From assembly GCF_002307355.1 (NCBI RefSeq), contig NZ_CP017481.1:992001-1056000 (forward strand): a stretch of 64,000 bases of DNA, in the 5' to 3' direction. This document shows, piece after piece, positions 27,200 through 36,690 of the stretch (position 1 is the stretch's first letter; every line of letters starts with the position of its first letter). Under the pieces are notes generated by a model that worked only from the letters and a program-made list of their open reading frames with translations, did no database searches and was not told the DNA's origin. Made by a program: the position numbers and the translations under genes. This stretch comes from Pectobacterium polaris. GTDB lineage: Bacteria > Pseudomonadota > Gammaproteobacteria > Enterobacterales > Enterobacteriaceae.

Positions 27200-28236
27200 C
27201 AAGATGTCGAATTTTGCTGACACCGCTGACACACGAAGAAGAAATCGCCACAGGCTATAGCCGTAAAGGGTTAAAGCATCTGACGGGATCAACGCATGCC
27301 TCCTCGACCTTACGTTTCACCCGCCAGCAATTTATGCACGACCTGCCACAAGCACAGAAAGGCATGAGCATCTCTGGCTATCAGCCCAAAATTCAGATGG
27401 TATTAGAAGAACGGGCGTTTACCGTCGTTGATCATCAAGGGCTGTGCATCCTCAAGCCTTCTCCGATTGAATTTCCCCATTTGGCAGAAAACGAACACGC
27501 CACGATGACATTAATGGCACGCCTGGGATTTGCCGTTCCACCACACGGGTTACTCCGTTTTAAACCGGAGCAGGCTGATGACGAACCTGAGTTTGCTTTC
27601 GTTATTAAGCGCTTCGACCGCGACGAAAAAACGGGTCACCCTATCCATCAGGAACAGTTGGACGGTGCGATGGGGGTCGGTGAAAAATTCGGTAAAATAC
27701 ACACGGATGGCAGACAATACGTCAGTTATGAGCGGTTGGCTTCATTCCTTAGCAAACACGTTAATGACAATATCGTCTTCAAAATAGATCTGTTTCGCCG
27801 TATCGCTTACGCCTACATGCTGGGTAACAACGACATGCACCTGCGTAATTTTGGTTTGATACATTCGCGCTCAGGTTCGTTAATGCTGGCTCCCATTTAT
27901 GATTTTGTTTCCGTCGCCCCCTATCCCACCTATTTTTCTTCCTGCTTCATGGCATTGCCGCTGCTGATTCAAGAAGAGGGGGATGAAGCACTCGCGCCAG
28001 GATTTGAAACCGCATACGGAGAATACCTTGGTATGGATTTCATTCTATTCGGGCAACGTATCGGGCTGAGTGAAAACCTGACCAAAAAACTACTGGCAGA
28101 CTTTCTCAAAGAAGCTGAATGTGTTGAATCAACCTATCGGGATTCCTTTATGCCTGCGGATGCTATTGAGACAACGCTGCGGTGCTATCGACACCGCCTG
28201 AAGCTTATGAGCATTCTCGATGCAGAACGGATTTAG
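27196..28236 (+). CDS. hipT: HipT-like serine/threonine kinase toxin
   Basis: HipA-fold kinase of 346 residues lacking the N-terminal subdomain, which is encoded separately by the preceding gene. The Gly-rich-loop region carries S58-I-S60 in KGMSISGYQPKI, the autophosphorylation motif type of HipT. Lys87 (CILKPSP) is the ATP lysine. The catalytic loop is N211-N-D213-x-H-x-x-N218, and the metal-binding Asp236 lies in APIYDFVS. All residues needed for activity are present. Known HipT phosphorylates tryptophanyl-tRNA synthetase and halts translation; whether the target is the same here is inference. Confidence 0.9.
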   Translation: MTRCRILLTPLTHEEEIATGYSRKGLKHLTGSTHASSTLRFTRQQFMHDLPQAQKGMSISGYQPKIQMVLEERAFTVVDHQGLCILKPSPIEFPHLAENEHATMTLMARLGFAVPPHGLLRFKPEQADDEPEFAFVIKRFDRDEKTGHPIHQEQLDGAMGVGEKFGKIHTDGRQYVSYERLASFLSKHVNDNIVFKIDLFRRIAYAYMLGNNDMHLRNFGLIHSRSGSLMLAPIYDFVSVAPYPTYFSSCFMALPLLIQEEGDEALAPGFETAYGEYLGMDFILFGQRIGLSENLTKKLLADFLKEAECVESTYRDSFMPADAIETTLRCYRHRLKLMSILDAERI

Positions 28237-28260
28237 TGCTTCAGAATCAAACGTCTTGCT

Positions 28261-28290
28261 GCGTCACTGCAGGTATCGGTGCAGTGGCGC
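28261..28290. terminator. Hairpin between hipT and the LysE-type gene
   Basis: GCGTCACTGCA and TGCAGTGGCGC form an imperfect stem (one mismatch) between convergent genes, with AAAAC to its right. It is a probable bidirectional terminator. Confidence 0.55.
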
Positions 28291-28295
28291 AAAAC

Positions 28296-28919
28296 TTACC
28301 GCCGGGACAAAACCAGACGTGCGGCGAATGCTAGAAAGATAACGCCTGTCGTTCGGTCCATCCACTTCACTACGGAACCACGACGCAAAAAACGCGACAG
28401 CGGACGCGTGGCGGCAATCAGCGTGGACGACCACAGCGTGCCGATAAAGACATGAATAAGAACAAGCAGGTAAGTCCACAGCACAACCGAATGGCCGGCA
28501 GGGATAAACTGCGGCAGGAATGAAACGTAAAACACGCCGATTTTTGGATTTAACACGTTGCCCAGCATGCCACGGAGAAACCAGTTCTGCTGCTTCGGTG
28601 CATCTTGTGGGGCCGCCATCACCACTTCAGTTCTGGGTTTCAGGATCATTTGCAGACCCAACCAGCAGAGATACGCCGCACCGCACCATTTCAGAATGTT
28701 ATAGGCCAGCTCCGACGCGGCAATCAACGTCCCTAGACCAAACGCCACCATCGCGCCCCAAATCAGGCAGCCCACTTGAATACCAAACGCGGCATGAAAG
28801 GCTTTCTTACTGCCTTCAACGGTAGCGGTACGTAAAATCAACGCCGTGTCCAAACCCGGCGTCAGGGTCAGCAGCGTTGCGGCAAACGTAAAAGCAATCA
28901 GCGATTCGGTCAACGTCAC
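28296..28919 (-). CDS. LysE/RhtB family amino-acid exporter
   Basis: Inner-membrane exporter of 207 residues with about six hydrophobic segments. The family signature near the N-terminus is LLTLTPGLDTALILRTA, followed by GSKKAFHAAFGIQVGCLIWG. The conserved NVLNPKIGVFYVSFLPQF (residues about 124-141) is diagnostic of the RhtB group. The start is GTG 28919; GGAG lies 12 bases upstream, so spacing is loose. The exported amino acid cannot be predicted. Confidence 0.88.
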   Translation of the reverse strand: MTLTESLIAFTFAATLLTLTPGLDTALILRTATVEGSKKAFHAAFGIQVGCLIWGAMVAFGLGTLIAASELAYNILKWCGAAYLCWLGLQMILKPRTEVVMAAPQDAPKQQNWFLRGMLGNVLNPKIGVFYVSFLPQFIPAGHSVVLWTYLLVLIHVFIGTLWSSTLIAATRPLSRFLRRGSVVKWMDRTTGVIFLAFAARLVLSRR

Positions 28920-29181
28920 GGTAATTCATCACTCCAGTAGGGAAAATCACAAAAAGCATCCTTCTCTGCGAGAAGAATGGTGCAAGACAACCGACAAGTA
29001 ATCCTAATTACGCGCCACGTAATATATGAGCCTGACCCTACCCAACACCTCTCTTCAACCAGATCGCATAGCGACAGCTCACATCAGGCCCAGATTCAAA
29101 AAGCGTAAATAAACTCCCCCGATTGGTTACCTTCCGCTACGCTATCCGGCAGGCAATGACTCACGATACAGGCGCAATACC

Positions 29182-29937
29182 ATGATAAAACGCTTCTTCC
29201 TCACGCTCGCTTTATTGACGCTTTCCGCGTCTTCACTGGCGCAAGATGCTCTGCCAGATGCAGTGAAGAGCATCGAAAAACAAGGTATTACGATCATCAA
29301 GCCGTTCACTGCACCCGGTGGCGTGCAAGGCTGGCTGGGTAGCTATCAGGGTGTAGGGGTGACCATCTACTTAACGCCAGACGGTAAGCATGCCATTTCG
29401 GGCTATATGTATGACGAACACGGCAACAACCTGAGTGAAGCGCTGATTCAGCAGGAAGTGTATGTGCCTGCCGGTCGGGAGATGTGGCAGAAATTACAGC
29501 AGGCGCCGTTTATCACCGAAGGGGCGAAGGATGCGCCGCGTAAAATCATCGTCTTTGCCGACCCATTCTGCCCGTACTGCAAACAGTTCTGGCAGCAGGC
29601 ACAGCCGTGGGTAAAAGCAGGGAAAGTCCAACTGCAAACGCTGCTGGTCGGCGTCATTAAACCAGAAAGCGGGCGTTATGCCGCCGCGATTCTTGCCGCC
29701 AGCGATCCGGCCAAAGCCTGGCATGAATATGAACTGTCGAACGGCAAAACGGTGCCCCCGTTCCCCAAAGACTCATCACGCGATATCTGGAATAATATTC
29801 AGCATAATCAGCGGCTAATGGATGAACTAGGTGCAAACGTCACGCCTGCCATCTATTACCTGAATGATAAGAATGAGCTACAGCAAGTGGTCGGGCTACC
29901 GGACGAACAGCAGCTAGCGGAGATGATGGGGAAATAA
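29182..29937 (+). CDS. dsbG: Thiol:disulfide interchange protein DsbG
   Basis: Periplasmic thioredoxin-fold protein of 251 residues with a signal peptide cleaved after SLA (residue 20). It has an N-terminal dimerisation domain and the active site C130-P-Y-C133 in [13 protein letters not shown]. The cis-proline loop is [11 protein letters not shown]. DsbG protects single cysteines from sulfenylation and is kept reduced by DsbD. Length and motif match E. coli DsbG; DsbC also has a CGYC-like site but differs in the surrounding sequence. Confidence 0.9.
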   Translation: MIKRFFLTLALLTLSASSLAQDALPDAVKSIEKQGITIIKPFTAPGGVQGWLGSYQGVGVTIYLTPDGKHAISGYMYDEHGNNLSEALIQQEVYVPAGREMWQKLQQAPFITEGAKDAPRKIIVFADPFCPYCKQFWQQAQPWVKAGKVQLQTLLVGVIKPESGRYAAAILAASDPAKAWHEYELSNGKTVPPFPKDSSRDIWNNIQHNQRLMDELGANVTPAIYYLNDKNELQQVVGLPDEQQLAEMMGK

Positions 29938-29940
29938 ACA

Positions 29941-29968
29941 CAGGAGGGAATTTCCCTCCTGACGTTTC
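29941..29968. terminator. dsbG terminator
   Basis: CAGGAGGGAA/TTCCCTCCTG (29941-29961), four bases after the dsbG stop, is followed by GTTTCTCTT. The palindrome also lies just past the end of the convergent siderophore-interacting gene. Confidence 0.7.
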
Positions 29969-29970
29969 TC

Positions 29971-30876
29971 TTAGCGATGCGACCAGTACGCCATAAAGTT
30001 GATCGTCTCTTTATCGAGGTGCCGCTCGTCGAGCAGATAGCGGCGCAGCCGTTTGATGGCGGAAGACTCTCCCGCCGCCCACGCGTAAAACGGCCGATGC
30101 GCCGTTGCCCGTTCCCACAGTAGCTCGTCTTCTGGCGTTTCCTGTGCGATCTCATTCCGGTTGGTACAAGCACTGGCGGGAATCTTCACGTCCTGTTGCA
30201 CCGCAGTCAGCAGGCGTTCGCCCCATACTGTGCTGCCCGTTTCCTCACGCGGCAGCCAGTGAATCTGCGCAAACGGGAAGTCGCTTGATGTCACGCAGTC
30301 AGCCACTTTTGGTACTTCAAAAAAAGCCTGCACCGACGGCGGAGAAGGCTGGGTAGCCAGTTGCTCAAGAATTCCCATTGCCGCTGGCAGCGCCGTTTCA
30401 TCCGCAATCAGCAGAACCTGCTCAACGCCCTCGTGCGGTGCCCATTCATAGCCGCCGCTGTCGCCATCGGCCTCTGCATTGGGCGCGACAATCTGTAGCG
30501 CATCACCCGGCTTAGCATGGCCCGCCCAGCTTGAAGCAGGTCCGCTATCACCGTGCAGCACAAAATCGATTGTTGCCTGCTGTGACTCGCGTGAGACGGA
30601 ACGCAGCGTATAGGTGCGCAAAATTGGACGACGCTCACGCGGCAGCGCCAGATAGTCCTGATACCAGGTATCGCTCACGGCCATTGGGGTCAGTTCCCCG
30701 CTTTCACTAGCGAGCAGCAGCTTGATGCGCTGATCCGGCGCGTCCAGTTTCATCTGGCGCACTTCCGGGCCGATGAACACACAGCGAACCAATGAAGGCG
30801 AGAGTAACGTCTTACTCTCTAAGCGTAAGTTGAACAGCCGATAGGCGGAAGACGTTGTACGGGTAGCTAAAGACAT
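29971..30876 (-). CDS. Siderophore-interacting protein (ferric-siderophore reductase, ViuB/YqjH type)
   Basis: Cytoplasmic FAD/NADPH-type reductase of 301 residues. The FAD-binding domain contains RPILRTYTLRSV (RxYS/T-like motif) and IDFVLHGDSGPASSWA. The SIP C-terminal domain has LIADETALPAAMGILE and ends in INFMAYWSHR. It would release iron from imported ferric siderophores. ATG 30876 (MSLATRTT) was chosen; the open frame to 31074 crosses the Fur box and is leader. A strong Fur box about 80 bp upstream supports iron repression. About 40 extra residues (TNRNEIAQETPEDE) sit between the nucleotide domain and the C-terminus. Confidence 0.88.
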   Translation of the reverse strand: MSLATRTTSSAYRLFNLRLESKTLLSPSLVRCVFIGPEVRQMKLDAPDQRIKLLLASESGELTPMAVSDTWYQDYLALPRERRPILRTYTLRSVSRESQQATIDFVLHGDSGPASSWAGHAKPGDALQIVAPNAEADGDSGGYEWAPHEGVEQVLLIADETALPAAMGILEQLATQPSPPSVQAFFEVPKVADCVTSSDFPFAQIHWLPREETGSTVWGERLLTAVQQDVKIPASACTNRNEIAQETPEDELLWERATAHRPFYAWAAGESSAIKRLRRYLLDERHLDKETINFMAYWSHR

Positions 30877-30957
30877 AGTGAGAAAACCGCATGTTTTGTA
30901 AGGAAAAATCAGTCCACGGGATAAAACCCATTCACCGCAACTTACCATAAACAAAAC

Positions 30958-30976
30958 ACTAACGATAATCATTATC
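30958..30976 (-). promoter_or_regulatory. Fur box of the siderophore-interacting gene
   Basis: The 19-bp stretch contains the perfect palindrome GATAATCATTATC and matches the Fur consensus at 16 of 19 positions by eye. Confidence 0.85.
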
Positions 30977-31155
30977 ACCATTCGGATGAATGCCGTGATA
31001 TACGCGGTATTGAGTGTCGCGACACGCTGTATCACCGAGTGATTTCGATGGCACCATTCCCCGTCCAGTATCACAGCTGTTCTCTTATAGCCCTGTAATT
31101 TTTAGGTTAGAATATTCAGGACTGTATTGTTTTACCAAAAAAGGATAAGTGATTC

Positions 31156-33927
31156 ATGGATGAGCGGAAGTTCTTGGTTCTGACTAGAAGCAAGCAAAGT
31201 GAATTCAAAAATACGACAAAAGAAGTCATTGATGTCACGCCAGCAGGCGACAAAATGCGTGTCACTTTCCGGAATGGTAATCCTTTCCCCTATAACAGAA
31301 AAAATGTTCGTTTTTTTACAAACCCAGAAGCTATTAGCACTGAAGATTACATTATTACATGCAAAAAAAGATCAATAAAAAAATGGGATGAAGCATTTAT
31401 TTTTGATGAACAATATTTCGTTTTATTCGACAATGGACATAGCGAAGTTCTCCCCCTCGCTGATGTTGAAATAATCCCCAATATCGCGCACAAAAAAGAC
31501 ACAAAGCACCTGATCAACTATTACCGGCATATCGCCAAATTTTTAAAAGACTCGGATATTTCTGAATCAGCACACTACTATTATGAAAAAAAACTCAATC
31601 ATATAAGAGACGACTCCGTACTGAGCCACTATATTAACCCATCTAAGTTATCAACAGAACATTGCTCATTACCCCTCTTTCCTTTTGGGATAAACCCATC
31701 ACAGCGTGAAGCCGTCATTAAGGGGCTAACATCAAAAATAAGCATTATTCAAGGCCCGCCCGGCACAGGAAAAACACAGACCATACTCAATATAATTGCC
31801 AATCTGGTCTACCAAAATAAGACCATTGCTGTAGTTTCAGGAAACAATGAAGCAACAAAAAATATCTATGATAAATTAGAAGAAAAAGGCTTCCCATTTA
31901 TTTCAGCCAGTCTTGGTAGCAAAGAATTACAGAATGAATTTTTTGCTAAAGAAAATAATATCCCTGACCTTTCTCATTGGGTGCTTTCTGAAAATGACTT
32001 GATAAAAAACAGAGAGACTATTGCCAACACTGACACATTGATTTCCGAGTTACTTGATCTGCAAAATGAGCAGGCCAGAGTCAGAGAATTAATCAGCAGG
32101 CTTGATATCGAAAGAAAATATTTTGATAAGTATTTCTCTGCCGACCCGATAAACCCGTCTAAGTGGTCTTTTGGCAACCGTTGGTCAACACCCAATCTGA
32201 TGAAATTTATGGCTGAGGTGGAGCACTTCTCAGAAAAAGAAACGCTGTCGTGGTCACGCAAGTTTACCTGGCTATTAAAATATGGAATTTACAAATTCAA
32301 GGATCTCAACGTCCTTTCTGGTGAATTGTTCAAAGGACTCATTTCTGAGTATTATCGAAGAAGAAGACAAGAGCTTGCAGAAAAAAAACGGACAATAGAT
32401 AAAAAATTAGGGCAGCATAATTTCGATGAACAGCTAAAGCAGTATACTAATTGTTCGATGGCGCTATTCAGGCACCACATTTTCTCAACCCATCACCACA
32501 TGCATCACGTTGAATTCACTTACAGATCGTATAAAAATCTTTTCGCCGACTTTGTTAAGCGTTTTCCTGTTGTCCTGAGCACAACCGATTCCATCATTAA
32601 CAATAAGGGTGATAATGAACTCTTTGACTATCTCATTGTTGATGAAGCGTCGCAAGTCAACCTGCTCACTGGCGTGCTAGCTATGGCCAGCGCCAAAAAT
32701 ATGATTGTCGTCGGTGACTTGCAACAAATCCCCCACATTCCAAACAAGTCGCTCATCGCTGCTCAGCCCGATATTGACACGCAATTTGATATCCCTACTA
32801 ATTATAGTTATCGAACAGAAAGCCTCTTGTCATCTGTAAACAAAGTGTTCGATAAAAACGCGCCCTCCACGCTGCTCAAAGAGCATTATCGTTGCCACCC
32901 TCGGATCATCGACTTCTGTAATCAAAAATATTACAACGGCCAGCTTGTCATCATGACGCATTCAGACACTGAGCCATTTAAGATTTTCAAAACAACGCCA
33001 GGCAATCACACCCGCAAAGCACCTGGCGGCAAAAGCCAAATCAACTCTCGCGAGTTGGACGTGATTAAACAAGAAGTACTTGAAGCCGATTTAGCCAATG
33101 TAGGTCCGGAAAAAATCGGTATCGTTACGCCTTATCGTGCACAGGTTGAGCAAGCTAACGGTCTTATTGATGGAAAAAAGATAAAAATAGATACCGCACA
33201 CAAGTTTCAAGGACGTGAAAAAGACATCATCATATATAGCCCCACCGCGAACTGGGCAGATACATTTAATGACAGTCCGAATTTAATTAATGTCGCCGTA
33301 TCGCGAGCAAAAGAACAATTCATTATGGTAATGTCAGCTAATTTATTCAAACAGCAAGGTACGAATATCGGTGATTTAATACGGCACATAGAATACCAAT
33401 CTATGTCACCTAACATCTTTGAAAGTAAAATAGTCTCAATATTCGACTGTTTGTATAACGAGTTTTCACCTATTTTACAAGAATTTAAAATCAGGATGAA
33501 AATTATATCTCAGTTTGATTCTGAAAATCTAATGGCTACGCTATTGGAAAAAATCCTTGCTGATAAGATGTTTACCTCATTCATGTACAAAAATAATTAT
33601 ACGCTAGGTTTGCTGATAAAGGATTTCAGCATACTCACTGAGGCTGAGCAGCAGTTTGCCCAGAATCCGAATAGCCACATAGATTTCCTGATTTGCAACA
33701 AACTGGATAAACTCCCTGTGCTTGCAATAGAAGTCGATGGCCACCAGACCCACGCCCTCGATCCTAAGCAATTAGCGCGGGACGCGAAGAAAAACAGTAT
33801 TCTATTTAAGTTAGGAATCCCATTATTGCGCTTTCCAACAACAGGAAGCGAGGAAGAGAAAAAAATTCGTAAAGCACTAGAAGAGATTATCGCGTTCATA
33901 CCGGAATCTGATACGGAAAAACATTAG
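31156..33927 (+). CDS. Superfamily 1 helicase fused to a DUF2726-like nuclease domain
   Basis: Protein of 923 residues. Residues 1-115 form a beta-rich N-terminal region without recognised homology. The Upf1/COG1112-type helicase core has Walker A GPPGTGKT (200-207), Walker B VDEAS (D496, E497), motif III VVGDLQQIP, and the late motifs TPYRAQVEQ, AHKFQGREKD and NVAVSRAKEQF. The C-terminus carries a PD-(D/E)xK-like nuclease: D843 (HIDFLI), E859-V-D861 (LAIEVDGHQTH), then RDAKKNSILFKLGIPLLRF, resembling DUF2726. A helical insert (about 290-470) interrupts the core. Composition is visibly more AT-rich than the neighbours, suggesting transfer. It is monocistronic with AAGGAT before the start. Function is inferred as nucleic-acid processing, probably phage defence. 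Confidence 0.85.
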   Translation: MDERKFLVLTRSKQSEFKNTTKEVIDVTPAGDKMRVTFRNGNPFPYNRKNVRFFTNPEAISTEDYIITCKKRSIKKWDEAFIFDEQYFVLFDNGHSEVLPLADVEIIPNIAHKKDTKHLINYYRHIAKFLKDSDISESAHYYYEKKLNHIRDDSVLSHYINPSKLSTEHCSLPLFPFGINPSQREAVIKGLTSKISIIQGPPGTGKTQTILNIIANLVYQNKTIAVVSGNNEATKNIYDKLEEKGFPFISASLGSKELQNEFFAKENNIPDLSHWVLSENDLIKNRETIANTDTLISELLDLQNEQARVRELISRLDIERKYFDKYFSADPINPSKWSFGNRWSTPNLMKFMAEVEHFSEKETLSWSRKFTWLLKYGIYKFKDLNVLSGELFKGLISEYYRRRRQELAEKKRTIDKKLGQHNFDEQLKQYTNCSMALFRHHIFSTHHHMHHVEFTYRSYKNLFADFVKRFPVVLSTTDSIINNKGDNELFDYLIVDEASQVNLLTGVLAMASAKNMIVVGDLQQIPHIPNKSLIAAQPDIDTQFDIPTNYSYRTESLLSSVNKVFDKNAPSTLLKEHYRCHPRIIDFCNQKYYNGQLVIMTHSDTEPFKIFKTTPGNHTRKAPGGKSQINSRELDVIKQEVLEADLANVGPEKIGIVTPYRAQVEQANGLIDGKKIKIDTAHKFQGREKDIIIYSPTANWADTFNDSPNLINVAVSRAKEQFIMVMSANLFKQQGTNIGDLIRHIEYQSMSPNIFESKIVSIFDCLYNEFSPILQEFKIRMKIISQFDSENLMATLLEKILADKMFTSFMYKNNYTLGLLIKDFSILTEAEQQFAQNPNSHIDFLICNKLDKLPVLAIEVDGHQTHALDPKQLARDAKKNSILFKLGIPLLRFPTTGSEEEKKIRKALEEIIAFIPESDTEKH

Positions 33928-34001
33928 CCGGTGTTCTAATACCTTATTAGTAATTGGTTTGAGCTGGCGGCTCGAAATAAGAAAAATATTGATTTAGAAG
34001 C

Positions 34002-34011
34002 GGGGGGGGGG
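34002..34011. repeat. Homopolymer of ten G
   Basis: A run of ten guanines lies in the gap between the helicase-nuclease gene and gor. It is outside any open frame I accept. Such runs are prone to slippage and to sequencing error. Confidence 0.9.
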
Positions 34012-34026
34012 CGAGTTTCTTTCCCT

Positions 34027-34054
34027 ATCAGGCCAGAGTGATTTCTGGCCTGAT
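34027..34054. terminator. gor / helicase bidirectional terminator
   Basis: Perfect 11-bp inverted repeat ATCAGGCCAGA/TCTGGCCTGAT with a six-base loop between convergent genes. Confidence 0.75.
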
Positions 34055-34078
34055 TAAGGCTTTTCAAGAAGCGAGGAA

Positions 34079-35431
34079 TTAACGCATCGTCACAAACTCT
34101 TCTGACGCAGTCGGGTGAATGGCGACGGTGTTGTCGAAGTCTTTCTTGGTTGCGCCCATTTTGACGGCGACCGCGAAGCCTTGCAGCATCTCGTCCATAC
34201 CAAAACCGATGCCGTGGATGCCGACGATTTTTTCTTCTTTACCCACGCAGACCAGCTTCATGCGGCACGGCTGGCGGTGCTGCGTGACGGCGGTGTACAT
34301 CGCGGTGAAGGCAGATTTATACACTTTCACCTGATCGTCGCCATACTGTTCACGCGCCTGCGGTTCGGTCAACCCGACAGTGCCAATCGGCGGATGGCTG
34401 AAGACGACGGTCGGGATGTTGCTGTAATCCAGATGCTCGTCCGGCTTGTTATTAAACAAACGTTCGGACAAACGACGCCCTGCCGCAACAGCAACTGGCG
34501 TTAGCTCGACGGCACCGGTGTTATCGCCTACCGCGTAAATGCCAGGAACGTTGGTGTTCTGGAATTTATCGACGTTGATGTAGCCTTTATCGTTCAGCTC
34601 TACGCCCGTGATGCTCAGGTTCAGGTTATCCGTCGCGGGTTCACGACCAATCGCCCAAATCAGGCAGTCAACAGTCTGTGACTGACCGTTTTCCAGTTCC
34701 AGCGTCAGGCTGCCATCGGCATTCTTCACAATCGCTTTCGGGATCGACTCGGTATGCAGCGTCGGCCCTTCGGTGTTCATCACTTCCACCAGCGTATCGA
34801 CAATCAGCGGATCGAAGCTGCGCAGCGGCGCGTGTTTACGCACAAACAGGTGAGTTTCAGAGCCCAGCCCGTTTAGCACGCCGGCAATCTCTACCGCGAT
34901 ATAGCCTGCACCGACAATCGCGGTACGCTTCGGCAACGCATCCAGCTCAAAGAAGCCGTCGGAATCGATACCGTATTCCGCACCGGGAATAGCAGGATGA
35001 ACCGGACGACCACCCGTCGCGATCAGGATATGGTCAGCCGTAATTTTTTCGCCGTTCACTTCCACCGTGTGCGCATCGACAAAGCGGGCAAAACCGTGGA
35101 TAACATCGACCTTATTCTTACCCAGCACGTTGTCGTACGACTGGTGAATGCGATCGATATAGGCGCTACGGTTCTTAACCAGCGTGCCCCAGTTAAACTG
35201 GTTTACCGTGGTATCAAATCCGTAATCCGGCCCGTACTGATGGATCGCTTCGGCAATCTGCGCCGCATGCCACATCACTTTCTTCGGCACACAGCCGACG
35301 TTGACGCAGGTGCCGCCCAGATATTTTGCTTCGATCAACGCACATTTTTGTCCATACATCGCCGCGCGGTTGATAGACGCGATACCGCCGCTGCCGCCGC
35401 CAATAGCAAGGTAGTCATAGTGTTTGGTCAT
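34079..35431 (-). CDS. gor: Glutathione reductase
   Basis: Cytoplasmic FAD/NADPH enzyme regenerating reduced glutathione. The 450-residue sequence is nearly identical in pattern to E. coli Gor. The FAD motif is [19 protein letters not shown], and the redox-active disulfide lies in [13 protein letters not shown]. The NADPH motif is [14 protein letters not shown]. The C-terminal dimer-interface catalytic His-Glu pair is in [17 protein letters not shown] 35431 (MTKHYDYL) is the family start; the upstream in-frame ATG at 35443 adds MDTL and is unlikely. Confidence 0.97.
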   Translation of the reverse strand: MTKHYDYLAIGGGSGGIASINRAAMYGQKCALIEAKYLGGTCVNVGCVPKKVMWHAAQIAEAIHQYGPDYGFDTTVNQFNWGTLVKNRSAYIDRIHQSYDNVLGKNKVDVIHGFARFVDAHTVEVNGEKITADHILIATGGRPVHPAIPGAEYGIDSDGFFELDALPKRTAIVGAGYIAVEIAGVLNGLGSETHLFVRKHAPLRSFDPLIVDTLVEVMNTEGPTLHTESIPKAIVKNADGSLTLELENGQSQTVDCLIWAIGREPATDNLNLSITGVELNDKGYINVDKFQNTNVPGIYAVGDNTGAVELTPVAVAAGRRLSERLFNNKPDEHLDYSNIPTVVFSHPPIGTVGLTEPQAREQYGDDQVKVYKSAFTAMYTAVTQHRQPCRMKLVCVGKEEKIVGIHGIGFGMDEMLQGFAVAVKMGATKKDFDNTVAIHPTASEEFVTMR

Positions 35432-35558
35432 CAGTGTATCCATGCTTAAGTGAATAAAATTTGCCTAGAGTGTAACGCCAGAGCCATACGCCGAATAAAG
35501 GTTATGCCTATGGTTGCGATAGGAAAAACCGACCGCGTCGCCCACCGCACCATGCGTA

Positions 35559-36401
35559 TTACTCCGGTACAATCTGCTCCACCAGCGTATGCCCGGTGCC
35601 TTCCGGTACCAGCACGCTATGCAACCACGGCAGCACACTCTTCATCTGAGATGCCAGCTTCCACGGCGGGTTAATCACAATCATGCCAGACGCCGTCATG
35701 CCGTAGCGATCGCTGTCCGGCCGCACCGCCAGCTCAATTTGCAGAATGTTGCGAATGCCCGTGGCTTCCAGCTCTTTCAGCATGCGCTTGATGTGCTGAC
35801 GCAGCACCACCGGATACCACAGCGCAAATACGCCAGTGCCAAAACGTTTATGCCCTTCCTGAATGCCTTTCACCACGGCCTGATAGTCCGTTTTCAGCTC
35901 ATAAGGAGGGTCGATCAGCACAAATCCCCGACGGGAAAGCGGCGGCAGCTGTGATTTCAACTGCTGGTAGCCATCGTCACGCAGCACTTTGGTACGCGAA
36001 TCTTTCTGGAATTCATTACGCAGCAGCGGGAAATCGCTGGGGTGCAGCTCGGTCAAGTGGAGCTTGTCGTGTTCGCGCAGCAGCTGGCGGGCAATCAGCG
36101 GGGAGCCGGGGTAATAGCGCAGCCGCCCATTGTGGTTATAGGTGTGCACGGCCTGCATGTAAGGTTCGAGTTCAGCCGGAATGTCGTCACGCTGCCAGAT
36201 TTTCGCGATGCCATCCAGATACTCGCCCGTGCGCTCGGCGTGTTCGCCGCTGAGCTGATAGCGACCCGCACCCGCGTGGGTATCCAGATACAGGAAAGGT
36301 TTCTCTTTCTCTTTCAGGGCAGTGATGATCAGGCTCTGAACGGTGTGTTTCAGCACGTCGGCGTGATTGCCGGCATGGAAACTGTGGCGGTAACTTAGCA
36401 T
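35559..36401 (-). CDS. rlmJ: 23S rRNA (adenine(2030)-N(6))-methyltransferase
   Basis: RlmJ methylates A2030 of 23S rRNA. The 280-residue protein starts MLSYRHSFHAGNHADVLKH, the family signature, and has the SAM-binding/catalytic DPPY motif at residues 164-167 (FVLIDPPYELK). TELHPSDF near residue 118 is part of the SAM pocket. It lies 128 bp upstream of gor in the same orientation, as in E. coli. Confidence 0.95.
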   Translation of the reverse strand: MLSYRHSFHAGNHADVLKHTVQSLIITALKEKEKPFLYLDTHAGAGRYQLSGEHAERTGEYLDGIAKIWQRDDIPAELEPYMQAVHTYNHNGRLRYYPGSPLIARQLLREHDKLHLTELHPSDFPLLRNEFQKDSRTKVLRDDGYQQLKSQLPPLSRRGFVLIDPPYELKTDYQAVVKGIQEGHKRFGTGVFALWYPVVLRQHIKRMLKELEATGIRNILQIELAVRPDSDRYGMTASGMIVINPPWKLASQMKSVLPWLHSVLVPEGTGHTLVEQIVPE

Positions 36402-36690
36402 GCTTGCTTTCCGGTGAAGTTTTTATAAATAACGTCGATTAACCGACAGTATAACCGTCTGCGACGGAAAATATCCCCTCAATACCGAAACAACACCTCA
36501 CCCTGCGAGCCACCCCGCAAACCAGCCATTTTTATCGTCTTAAATCAGTAAATTGAGAAACATGGCCGTTTTTCATTCGATTGAAAGCTACCGATACTCA
36601 GGCAGATAAAGGGGCACCGTAGCACTTGGAAAATCAACCACGCCAGGGCTGCGTTTTGCTCGGTAACCTCTTACGGACAGCTAAAAACAT

